Below are positions 22,341 to 33,360 of a stretch of 64,000 nucleotides of DNA, piece after piece. Location: assembly GCA_019321725.1 (NCBI GenBank), contig CM033107.1, forward strand, positions 19,273,445-19,337,444, in the 5' to 3' direction. Position numbers and translations under genes: made by a program. Every line of letters begins with the position of its first letter. The stretch's first letter is position 1. Below the pieces are notes generated by a model, which saw only the letters and a program-made list of their open reading frames with translations, did not search any database and was not told the DNA's origin. Origin of the DNA: Paulownia fortunei (taxonomy: Eukaryota; Streptophyta; Magnoliopsida; Lamiales; Paulowniaceae).

Positions 22341-24020
22341 AATTTATCCTTAATGGTTTCAGCTAATAGTATATATTGTGTTGTTTCATCTTTATTTTTT
22401 AATAAGTCACATTTCAGGTAATATCTTCTAAACTTTACTTTTCTATCTATTTTCGAATTGGGGACAATGTTTCAATTAGGTTGGGGGAGGGATAGTTGAT
22501 ATCATGTCTTATGTGTTCAATATGTGTTTTTCTAGTTTTTTTTTTTAAATTCAAGCGTATTTTCTTTTAGATCCGTTGAAACCATGAAAAAAGATGGCAG
22601 AGTAAAGGGTAACTGTAATAATCTTGGGACGCACCCCTATTTTTTTGCATAACATGGCAAGCTTGATAAGTTTTTAACAAAATTTTGTGAATTATCATTT
22701 TTTATTTTTTGGGTCGTAGATGATCTTCAAACTTCAATGATTAAAATTAAGTACGAATAATGTGGTTTGATTGATGATGGTGTTATTTTAGACTTTGACG
22801 TTGTTCTTTGGTTAATATATTTTTATAATAATTATACTCAAATATTTTTGCACAAATAGTTATGTTATTCAGCGTGGAGACAATCATGTCAAAATATGTA
22901 GTTCTTATGCCCTCACTTTAATCATCACTTGGGTTTTCGACATGAAGGTGTTGAGTATTAGAACTTTTTCTTTTGGTCTGTCGAGGCGAACGACTGATTG
23001 AACACCACTTGAAAAATGATTAAGGCATTAAGTTTTCTAGCACCATGGCCAAATCAACTTCTTCCCCATGTGATGTTCCAAGATAACATCCCACATAGTG
23101 AACCACTTTAGCCTTTTAATAAATAAGCATTTTATTTGGTAACCATATATTCTTACCTAACTTAAATATACTATTATCTTACATTTGTTCTAAAAATGAT
23201 TTGGAGTTTAAGAGACATTGCATTGACAAGGTGGGCTTGCAAAAAAAAATTAGGTTGGAATAGAAGATAAGTGTGGGGGAATTTCTCTTCTAAAAAAAAT
23301 TGCAAAGTGTTAAAAATATTACGAGTTGCAACTAAAAATGAAATATTGCAAAATCAATAAGAATGATGAAGAGAGGTCCAATTCAATAACAATAGGTCCC
23401 GGTGTTGAAATTTATGGAGTATGAGAATTCTTCATTGATAAACTATATGTCTCTAATCCCATAAAAATTTTAGAACCTTTGTTGTATCATATCCTTTATT
23501 TTTTTAGCCACATCACTATCATTTGGCCCCATTACAACCTTTGTTGAAAACCTTTTGATTTCGTGTGTGCCTTTGGTGTAGTGGAGATTTGTACCAAATG
23601 AAGAGTTTATGATGTTTAACTCTTTCATTAGAGATTGGATGATTGTTTTTGTGAGGTTCTATGGGAATTAACTTGTTTGAAACATGAATGATTTCATCAC
23701 TGTTGACATGGGTATACTTATTGTGGAAATGTATTGACTTTTGAATGACTAAGGGTTGGATTCAACAATTGTTTGATTTTATTTCCATATTACTTTATTG
23801 CGTCTTGAGAATAATGGTTAGAAGTTAGTTATCATAGGTGTTTGTGGATATCACTGGTGGATTTGCTCACGAGACTATAACTCGTCCTCTGTGGGCTAAC
23901 TAGGGGTTTACAGGCTTGTTGCATATGCTAAATGCAATCGTGATTTCCTATAAAAGTGGATTAGTTTAGGTTTGTTTTAGGCTTGTTCGAGGACGAGCAA
24001 GGGTTAAGTGTGTGGGAATT
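22341..24020 (+). other. gypsy 3' non-coding region and polypurine tract
   Basis: No gene is readable. It contains the GGGGACAATGTTTC...GGTTGGGGGAGGG passage (22459-22490) typical of post-pol DNA in OTA elements. Near the end is a TTGTTCGAGGACGAGCAA passage (23977-23994), followed by a purine-rich GTGTGTGGGAATT tract (24009-24020) that would prime plus-strand synthesis immediately before the 3' LTR. Confidence 0.7.
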
Positions 24021-25603
24021 TGATAAGTGCATATTTGATATATTTTTGTATGAAATCCTTTATACTTTCTTTGCTTTATTCTTGTTAATAATATAGTTTT
24101 ATTAATGTTTTGTGTTAGGAAATCAATGAACAAAAAAAGATCAAAAAAAGTCAAAATAAAATCGAAAAAGATAACAAGAAGCGTCATAATTAGAATAAAA
24201 TTATCATTTTTTCCTAATTCCATCATGTGTAGATCAAAATATATGCAAGAAATCACTTGGACTTTGTAAATGATTGTTGGACTTATATTAAATTCAAAAT
24301 AAGTATGTTTTCAAACTTGTACAATTTTTGTATTTTGGGCATACCTCCATTCTAAAAAGCCTTATGTATTTGAATCTTACTTAATTTGAAATTCAAGAGA
24401 TAGAACTACAACTTTATTGTTGGAAGCTCAACGGAATTCAACCTTGATTATAGCAGAATATTCGTCCAAATGTGTGTATTGGAAATGATCCGTTTATGCT
24501 AATATATCTTCTTAAATCAAGAATAACTTTCTCCATAGTGATTGGAATTAGGTGATTTAAGTTGGAAAAATAAAGCTAACAAACAGATCTACAACTTTCA
24601 TGTTGATCACTTTTGTAAATTCAATTGATTACATGGAGAAAAATCTATGACAAAATTCGAAATTGAAAATAATATTGAATTTAGAGAACATTTGAAGTTA
24701 ATTTGGAGTGCATTTTGAATGAATTTGGAGATGCTAATTTAGACACTATTCTACTATAAATAGGGACTCTTAGATGGCATTCAAAACACACAAAACCCTT
24801 AGAGGTGGAAAGAAATTTTTATTGTTGTCTTTTTTTTAGGCTAAATTTTCTAGTAGTAATGTAAGTTTTCTAATAGTAATAGAAATGTATTCTCTAGTTT
24901 TTCTTCTATTTTTAGTCTTTCCTACTTTCATTATGTCTTTCTAAATTTTATTTAGCTAAGAAAAAAGGTGAACTTCTTGATGAAGGAAGATAAACAATTA
25001 TAAAGGTGTATAGTGTTTAGGTGTGTTGTATTATTGTTTTAATTTTTTATTGCAACACTTATTGTTTTGTGGTAATTATTGATTTATGTATCTCCAATGG
25101 CACAACAAATACTAGGGTTTACTTAACTTATTGTATGGTTCTACCCCACTAACTGCTAACGTGAAACCTTGATTTATTGTAGACAAAAGTGTGAATATTT
25201 ACTTGATCCTATAAACAAGTATTGGTGTTAAGAGATAATTTGTAAATAGTAAGACAATTTCATGATTACCTTAATACATGAGTTATTTGATAACATCTTC
25301 CCATTGGAACATTCATTATGTATGGATTCCAATTATGGTATTTAAAAGAGGTCAAAAGAATAAATAATCATTCCTTTATCCAAAACTTAAAAATGGATTC
25401 CTAATCCTTAGTACTTTTATTACTTTAATTTCTTAGTTATTGCATAAATTTTTCTTTTTAATCTAAACCACATTCAACCATCTTTTAAGAAATATATAAA
25501 CTCAAAAATTTTAAATAATTTTCCTGTGGATCGATTTCGGACTTTCGAGAAATTTATTACTTGACACAACTTGTACTTGGGTTTGTAACTTTAAAGTTGT
25601 AGC
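24021..25603 (+). repeat. Gypsy 3' LTR
   Basis: This 1583-bp LTR starts TGATAAGTGCATATTTG and ends AAAGTTGTAGCA. It has a TATA box at 24753-24764 (TACTATAAATAG). It is uninterrupted and single-copy for the segment duplicated in the 5' LTR, so it serves as the reference for reading the split 5' LTR. Confidence 0.9.
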
Positions 25604-25608
25604 ATCGC
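25604..25608. repeat. Target site duplication (right) of + strand gypsy element
   Basis: TCGCA follows the 3' LTR end and pairs with TTACA at 5163-5167. The CpG is intact here and has become TpA on the left side. Confidence 0.65.
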
Positions 25609-25965
25609 ACCAAATCAAGCATCTCTGATCCTTAGTAACAATAAGTAGAGCATGCCTGAGTTTCAACTCTGTATCCATGCTTTTGACTATATCAAACACA
25701 TTTTGACATAGTTGGTTGGCCTATGAACCAGAGAACATAAATGTGTTACCAGCTTATCTCTAGTTTGGCCTCTTATGTTAATCAACTTGATCGTGACAAG
25801 TTTCTTAGTCATGCTCCAATAGATCGGATCAATCATGGCCATTAGATATATTCTAAAATATCGTCATCAAGCTCACACCTCATAACATGGTCCAGATTTC
25901 CAAAGGGTACTAAAAACAATTAAAGGCTCACACAGTGCTGAAGCAGTTATCTATTCATTCTATGT
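25609..25965. other. Short stretch between two gypsy elements, unidentified
   Basis: About 360 bp that was joined to 5162 before the first gypsy element inserted. It has no recognisable coding sequence. It may belong, on the minus strand, to the 3' part of the copia fragment found at 36410-38105, but I could not prove this. Confidence 0.35.
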
Positions 25966-26529
25966 TGAGTTGGTTTTACACCTATAATTCAAGTGCTTTT
26001 AGCTTATTTAGTTGTTATTTTCAAGTAGTTTTAGTGGCATTTTATGTATTTTGTTTGAGTGTTGTAGAAATCAATGAGGAAGGTCATGTGAATTAAAGAG
26101 ATGAAAGAAAAGTAAGAAAATAGAGAAGGTGGTGTTGGGGTGTCGTGCAAGGCGCTGAGATGCGATTCAGCTAAGAAAAATATTGTGTACGTAGTGTTGG
26201 GTGCTATTCATCGAGAGTTTTGTGAAAGTTCGAATCCACCTCGATGCCTTATATGGGGCTATGGTGCCCTGTTTCACGTCACAGCGCCAGATACTCTTTT
26301 ATTTTTCTTTCCTCCGCCAACAGCACTGCAGGGCTAAACAACCAACGTTGCGGCGCCAACTGCTATATTGCACTGCTTTCTTATTTTTATATTTCTTTAA
26401 TTCACATGACCTATCTCGTTTAATTCTTGCTACCCTTAAACAAAATACATAAAATGCCACTAAAATCACTTGAAAACTAATAACTAATTAAGCTAAAAGC
26501 ATTTGAATTATAAGTGTAAAACCAACTCA
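25966..26529. repeat. Fold-back of two head-to-head LTR starts
   Basis: The + strand arm (25966 to about 26228) begins TGAGTTGGTTTTACACC. The opposite arm (26529 down to about 26243) begins TGAGTTGGTTTTACACT on the minus strand. Both match the first roughly 250-295 bases of the minus-strand gypsy 5' LTR (read from 36409 downward). They meet near 26235 in a short unmatched centre, so together they form an imperfect palindrome of about 560 bp. The minus arm is what remains of the 3' LTR of the minus-strand gypsy element. Confidence 0.8.
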
Positions 26530-26549
26530 AAAAATACCCCAAACTTAAA

Positions 26550-27990
26550 AGATTACTTGTCCTCAAGCAAAAAATATCCATAGAGTCTAGACAAATAAAC
26601 TTGAAGACGTAGACTCAAATATCAACTAGTGCTAAACCACCTACATGCCTCACAGATTGCCAAAATTATATTAAAAATGACCACAAGATGCATCCATATT
26701 TAAGTATCAACATATGCTCCTGTTTTACTCAACTTTGTGACCTTGTGTGTGCATGTACGAGGCTAATTTACCAAATCACATTCATCACTCAAATAGGTTT
26801 ATAAATTTAAATACTTTCTAAATAATACACTTTTGATAAAGAGATGAAGTGCGTACCAAACTCCGTAGACACATCTTTCATACTGATCTCCACTAATATA
26901 GGTATACCATCGCATCAGAAATAAAAAAGACTTTCTAAACATATAGCTTTGGTAAAGATACAAAAATTTGGGAAAATATAGCTCAAAGTCACCCATATCA
27001 CACAATCATCCTAGAACCATACAGGACCATGATATAACACATTACCTACTGAAAATATCTCATCTAAATGAACTTAATACCTAATGCCTTGAAGACCTAC
27101 AATTTTGACCTGTAATTCTCTTCTTCTTCTTCTTTTCTTTTTTCTGTTTTTTTTTTCTCTTTTCTTTGTAAAAATCGTCCTCTTTTGTACAACCCCCATA
27201 CTTATTGTATTTGGTATTCCATGGAATTGTGTTTCAATCTTTCTTGTTTTGAGAAGATCTACTCATACCTCACGTCATCTTCACAAATTTCACCATTACA
27301 ACTCATTGTGCTCCATGTTCTATAATTTCCTCCCAAAATGATCGTGTTTAGAGTGACAAAGGTTATATCATGGGAAAGTATATATGATGCTTAAGGAATT
27401 GTGAATGGGTTATCAAAGAAAAAGGTTTCAATAGGTTCATAAGGGAGCACTAGGATAATTGATATATAGATTGGCTATGTAGGCTTCTAAAAAATGGCCT
27501 ATATCATCTCCCCATACTATGTCACTTAGGATTTTTTCTCGACCAATGATCAATCAAGTTCTAGAGTTTGATGGAAATATCTAAAAGGTTATCATTCCCC
27601 ATAAACTATTTCTAAGAAGATAAACATAATTCAATAAACAACTAGTGTTCGTAAAACTCAGGAGTCACAAACTAAGTTCAACCTGCATACATGTCAAGTA
27701 CTCATACATAAATAACATAAATCGATCCCAATAAGTTTTCATTCAGGCAATCAGGTTTCATCATTGGCTATAATGATTCAGCAAAAAGATAATTTAAAAA
27801 TACACTTTTTTTATTATCCAACTCATAAAATAAAATAAAAGGACAACCGATGAACATGATCATGACACGCATAACAAAGTCAAACACCCCCAATCTAAAC
27901 AAGACATTGTCCTTGATGGAACAAATAACATGAAAAATAGAGGACTTTTCTAAAAAATGTATGTATCACTAGGTGCTAGGTACATTCTTA
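26550..27990 (-). other. 3' non-coding region of the minus-strand gypsy element
   Basis: No protein is recognisable. A GCTTGAGGACAAGTAATC passage (minus strand, near 26575-26555) and the polypurine tract just before the LTR are typical of the region before an OTA 3' LTR. A pyrimidine-rich run lies at 27116-27168 on the + strand. Confidence 0.5.
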
Positions 27991-27993
27991 CCA

Positions 27994-29070
27994 TTAGATA
28001 AAGAGGTAGCGGCAAAGAAAAGTGAATATTAGAGCGTGTTTCTGGAGATACTGAGTTAAAGCACAATCACGAACTAGGGCGTACATCTGATAGGATGCCA
28101 AATGGTGGTCTGTACGACGGACATCACAATGGAGCTTATAGATCTCACTACAAAGGGCATCAATTACCTGATGAAGATTAGGGTTGGAGGCGAAGGCCAT
28201 TGGTAGTTTTTTTCCACAGAAGAAACCCGATGCCAGAAATATGTAGTGGAGCACCTTTCCAAGATATATAGTGCATAGTAGTATTATAGTCTAACATATT
28301 GTTTAGGTGTTGAAGAATCTCTTCAAAGCTTTACTCAATGCCCGTATCACTGTATAGGCCACATGTCAAAGATAGATATAGCAAGCCACCCATCATTGCA
28401 CCTATAATGTGTAGAGGATGGAATTCTAGATCTCACACAGCCAACATTAATGCTTAAATGCTAGGTGATAACATACAATAGTAAGGCCGGTCTTGAGTAA
28501 CGTTACTGTGATAGGTGGCAGACATAAGCTTGGCACAAATAAAGTAATATCAAACCCTACTAAAAACACTGAGCATTGGTAGAGAATGATAATGCAACTA
28601 TAGAGGATTGGTTAGATACCTTCTACTAAGTCCCAGGGTGGCAGAGTGTGCGAATGATCTATTGGATATCATAATCACCAAGGAGGGCGGTGTACTAATC
28701 TTCCTCAATATTCGATAGATAGTATAACTTATTGATAATATGTCGAAGGAATGATACAACCCCCTTATAAAAAAACTTTCTTGTTTAGATGTTATGGTGC
28801 ATTTACATAAAACTCCAGCACCACATAATTGATAGTAGCCTCCAGCTGAGCATGAAATATCTCTCATTCTTGAGCCTCAATCATATGCACAATATGACCT
28901 TCAAGCCAGCCGTCGAGACCAAAACCTCATTTTTCAATGAAACTGTTTTACATGAGGAGTCTATGGTAGCAACGTTAAGTATCCTTACTAGCAAAAAGAC
29001 TCTAGTCATATGAAGCAAAAGTGGTTGCCTTAGCCTTGGCCTTGTCCTTCTTGTCTAGTTTGGGTGCCAT
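27994..29070 (-). pseudogene. Extra retrotransposon frame resembling 'putative plant transposon protein'
   Basis: Read on the minus strand from an ATG at 29070 (MAPKLDKKDKAKAKA), the sequence follows the pattern of proteins annotated as putative plant transposon protein in Tat-like elements. There is an early basic stretch, a GFGLDGWLEGHIVHMIEA block, LEATINYVVLEFYVNAP, and near the end a readable 86-codon piece (28254-27994). Many stops lie between, for example TAG codons within the first 30 residues. It is downstream of integrase on the same strand. The function of this family is unknown; the assignment rests on motif memory. Confidence 0.5.
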
Positions 29071-30089
29071 CTCAACATTATTACAAATAGAAAAGAGAAA
29101 CGAGTAAAGCACATACAAATATTAATTAACCAAAAATCTAACACATGTCAAGAAAGCAAAACCATAAAGTTTACAACAAGCTACAATAAAATGAGACATA
29201 AAGCATGACATTAATCAAGTGGTGTGTTTCGAAAGAGCATGATTGAGATATGTTGATAGTGGTACCAATAGATTGTTCCTCACATGCTTGGTCACACACA
29301 GGGTCAATTACATCAATAGTGTCAAAGAAAGGGCACACATCAATGGCGTGTTTTAATGTAGTCTAGTATACTAGAATGGTACAATGTAGCAACCTAAGAA
29401 AGACTATACACTCAAAAAGACATAAAATAACATGTAAGGCATATACCCGTGGTTTGGGCATTTCAGCAAACAAGTGTTGAGCATGGTTTCAAACCCCTCA
29501 AATCATAACAACTTGGATACCTTAACCCCAAATTTTCACAAATCCACTACTATTCAATAATCCAAAGCATGAAAGTATGAGACTAAAAGTATGAGCCCTT
29601 TTATTTTTTTATCTAGCCCATAATCACATCGGCGCCGCTACGCCAAGTGAACGATGCTGCAACATAATTAAAGTGTAACCACTTGAGCCAAGGTTCCCTA
29701 TTCTATACTGGAGCACAACTGCCTCAGTTTTTACTCATGCTGCGGTACCCTATTCTGTGTCGGGCATCGTAGCCTTAGTTCCATGCAGGGTACTATAGCC
29801 TCAGTTTTTACCATAACGTGACACTTTATTCCTCACCATGGCACCAACTAAACCTTCACAACTCCTCTTAATTAGGAATGACTGGATGTATCTATGTCCG
29901 AGCCTACAAAACATACTTAAAAATGCAAGAAATTCGCACTCGTAAGGATTAAAATGACCAATATTCCTAAGACTAAAATAAAAGGACACAAAGAAACAAC
30001 TATGGTGATGAAATATCGAAAGCTTGGGTTGTCTCCCAAAAAATGGTAAGTTTATAGTCTTCAGCCACACTTAGGTGAGTGCATCAGAT

Positions 30090-31330
30090 GTCATCTCCAA
30101 AAGGGTTGTTGGCAATCTTCCTTGCTTCATTTTTTAATAGTGCTTCACCCGTTGACCTTTGACATGAAACAAAGAACCATTATTACCTTTGAACTCAACA
30201 ACACAAAATGGAAACACATTTTTAAACCACGAACGTGCGCGACGATCTTGACTTCAGTTTGCCCGAAAAGAGCTTCAAACGAGAATTAAACAGCAACATA
30301 TGTTGTCCTGGTTAGAATTCATGCCTCAAAATTATCTTACCATGCATTTTTGTGTCTTTTCCTTATAAATCTTTGCATTCTCATATGCATCATGACGAAA
30401 TTTCTCCATCGCATCTTATTACAATAGTCTATTGGTACCAACAGTTTTCATTGTCAGAATTTACTTGTCTCATCGCCTAATAAGCGCTGTTCCAACTCCA
30501 TTGGTAGATGACATGCCTTTTTCCAAACACCAATTGGTATAGTGTCTTGTAAGTGTGTGATAGGCCTAAAGTGCATCATCCAATTTGTGTGCCTAATCTT
30601 TGCGATTCATACGCACCGTCTTCTCAAGAATTCGCTTGACTTTATGGTTAGAAATTTTTGCTTGCCTGTTGTACTGTGAGTAGTATCCGAGTGCTACCTT
30701 GTGCTTCACATCATAATTATGAAGAATGTTATTAAATAATTTATTGCAAAAATATGTACCTTTACACTAACTATTGCTCTAAGAGTGTCGAAATGTGTGA
30801 ATATGTGCTTGTGTAAAAACTTCAACACTACCTTAGCATCATTGGTCGGCGTGGTATTGGCTTTCACTCATTTTGAGACTAGTCCACAATAATAGAATAT
30901 AGTTATGCCCCAAAAATAGAGGGAAGAGTCCAATAAAATTGATCCCCTAAACATCAAATAACTTAACCTCTATCATATTTGTTAATGGAAGCTCATGACT
31001 TCGTGTGATGGTCTCGACCCATTGGCATCAATCGCAAGTTTGCACAAAAGTATAATAATCTTTAAATAATTAAGGCTAAAAAATTCACATTGTAATACCT
31101 TTGCGACTTTTTGAGTAGGCCCGAAATGACCCCCACATAGAAATGAATGATAATATTTCAAAATCTCTTTAGTCTATTCCATAGGAATACATCGCCTAAT
31201 CATAGGATCATTACATCAATTGAAAATAAAAGGTCATCATGCAAATATGACTTAACATCGTGCATAAATTTCTTCTTTTGATGGGATAACATATACGGAG
31301 GAAAGACTCCACCCACAAGATAATTAACAA
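30090..31330 (-). pseudogene. minus-strand gypsy integrase remnant
   Basis: On the minus strand the zinc-finger region is decayed but readable (YYHSFLCGGHFGP then KVAKVLQCEFF, near 31160-31090). Core fragments follow, with a C-terminal part near 30260-30130 ending in VEFKGNNGSLFHVKGQRVKHY, equivalent to the FKVNGQ module. The catalytic core has many stops. The segment after it (NLPFFGRQPKLS near 30060) is a usual post-integrase tail in this clade. Confidence 0.7.
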
Positions 31331-31399
31331 AATCAACATACCATGGAAGTCTCTCCACAACTGCTAAGATGAGATCATCTAGAAACAACTCCTGAATGA

Positions 31400-31960
31400 G
31401 TGTTTCTACAACACCCCCATCTTTCTTTAAATAGGACAAGTGGTCAGCCACCATATTTTTACTGCCCTTCTTATCATGAATCTCGAGATCAATCTCTTGG
31501 AGCAATAAAATCCAATAAATCATTATGGCTTAGCATCTTTCCTAGAAGTATCTAATGGTTGCATGATCAGCAAAACAATAATTTTAGTGTCCACAAGATA
31601 AGCATGATATTTATTAAAAGCAAACACTACAGCTAACATTTTCTTCTCGATTGTTGTTTAATTTTGTTGTGCACTGTCCAAGGTCTGACTCACATAATAG
31701 ATGGCCTAAAAGATCTTATCATGCCTTTGGCCCAACACCGCTCCTACTGCATAGTCACTAGCATCGCACAAAAGCTCAAATGGTTGGGTCCAGTCAAGTA
31801 CCACCATGATAAGGGTTGAGATGAGTACCTTCTTAACTTGCTCAATTGCGTATAAACAAAAACCATCAAAATTAAAGGGCACTTCTTTTTTCAAGAGATC
31901 ACATAAAAGGTTAATAATTTTTGAGAAATCCTTAATGAATCTTCTATAAAGCCCAGCACC
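31400..31960 (-). pseudogene. minus-strand gypsy RNase H remnant
   Basis: The piece 31894-31706 carries LLCDASDYAVGAVLGQRHDK with the first catalytic aspartate, and 31523-31200 carries the domain end through MVADHLSYL. The sequence between is readable in shifted frames. Its place next to reverse transcriptase fits gypsy order. Confidence 0.8.
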
Positions 31961-32720
31961 AAGAAGCTTCGAATTGCTTTCACATTAGTTGGTGGTGGAA
32001 GTTTCTCAATGGCAATTATCTTGGCACGATCCATCTCAAGTTTTGCAGAAGATACCTGGTGACCAAGGATTATGCTATCTTAACCATAAAATGGCATTTC
32101 TCCCAATTGAGGACTAAGTTAGTCTCCTCGTATCTTTGCAAAATAAATTAGAAATTAAACAAACAGTGATCAAATGAAAAACCAAAAATGAAGAAATCAT
32201 CCATAAAAATATTTATGATCTCTTCCACCATGTCGTGAAAGATGGTCATCATACATATTTAGAAATTAGCAAAAGCATTACACAATCCAAATGATATCTT
32301 ACGAAAAACAAAAGTACTATAAGGACAAGTAACGTTGTTTTCTCTTGGTCTTAGAGGGCAGTGGCAATTTGGTTATACCCTAAATAACCATAAAAAAATA
32401 GTAAAATTAGTACCCTGCTAAACAATCCAACATCTAATCAAAAAGGAAAGGAAAAGTGATCTTTACTGGTGGCCTTATTCAATTTTCTATAACCAATACA
32501 TAATTATCAACCAATCATTGTCCTAGTAGAAATAAGCTCAATATTCTTATTCCTAACTATAGTTATACCCTTCTTTTTCAAAACAACTTGGACTGGACTA
32601 ACACAAGAACTATCTGAAAATAGCATACACAATCCTTGGCTTGAACTATTTTGAAACTTTGACTCGTACAACTTTCTTCGTAGCAGGATTTAAATGTCTT
32701 TGATGCTCAATTGAAGGTTT
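31960..32720 (-). pseudogene. minus-strand gypsy reverse transcriptase remnant
   Basis: The catalytic FMDD box is at 32207-32196 (minus strand). Upstream is the SFGLCNAFANF segment (near 32290), matching the PFGLCNAPATFQ block of the family. Connection-domain sequence continues to about 31960 with frameshifts and stops. The finger region towards 32700 is poorly preserved. Confidence 0.8.
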
Positions 32721-33049
32721 GTAAGAGTCTTCCAGTAAAATTTTATGCATCACAATTTAAGGATTAATGCTTTTCAAATAAAAAATAGATCATCCTATTA
32801 CAGACTTATATTCTCTCAATACTCACAACAATTTATCCAATTCTAATTGAGATAAAGAGGTAGAAACTATTACTGTATATGTTTCATTGTCACCCAAAAA
32901 TGCATATTGGAGGTGTTCAAGCAATTCCTTTAATTCCAATTATGCTTTTTTTGTCTCTTTAGTAGTTATATTTCCAACTTTTCCAACATTCAATCTTTGT
33001 TTCAACCTGCAATATATCTAGAGAAAACACATAATGTACCAAATCCTCA

Positions 33050-33360
33050 TCATCAACCAAATAATCAATACTTTGTGTCATGGAGTCAACAAGTTATCTT
33101 TCTAAGGGGTCTTTAGGCATGTGTTTGATGAGGTGGTATACATGCACTGTTCCATAATGTCTATCATTTTGCAAGTGTTGGATAGGTAAGCAACATATTT
33201 GCTAGTTGTAAGGTAATGGTGGATGACTTTACTTCCCCAAGACCTAATTTTCTGAAAACAAAAAATGGTATCAAAATAATACTTGCTCCAAGATCACAAA
33301 GTGATCAAAGAAAAAACCTCTTATGTTTCAAGGAATAGTAACACTCTATGGATCATTTAA
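33050..33360 (-). pseudogene. minus-strand gypsy protease remnant with intact active site
   Basis: The catalytic segment D-L-G-A-S is intact at 33295-33281 (minus strand), within LCDLGASIILIPF, followed by VFRKLGLGEVKSSTITLQLAN. The frame breaks near 33200. The + strand gypsy element of this window has lost the same motif. Confidence 0.8.

Larger units (their letters stand above)
5168..25603 (+). mobile_element. Ty3/gypsy LTR retrotransposon, OTA (Athila/Tat-like) clade, decayed and nested
   Basis: A whole element on the + strand. It has a 5' LTR in three pieces (5168-5627, 7873-7985, 14228-15420), a primer-binding site at 15427-15444, gag, protease, reverse transcriptase, RNase H and integrase in gypsy order, a non-pol region with a captured LOG-like gene, a polypurine tract before 24021, and a 3' LTR (24021-25603). 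The LTRs align along their length and end in AAAGTTGTAGCA. Pol motifs and the integrase C-terminus fit the OTA clade, as does a primer site matching the TGGCGCCGTT type. Many stops and frameshifts show it is inactive. Two copia insertions sit in the 5' LTR. The first two LTR bases are AT here and TG in the 3' LTR. Confidence 0.9.
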
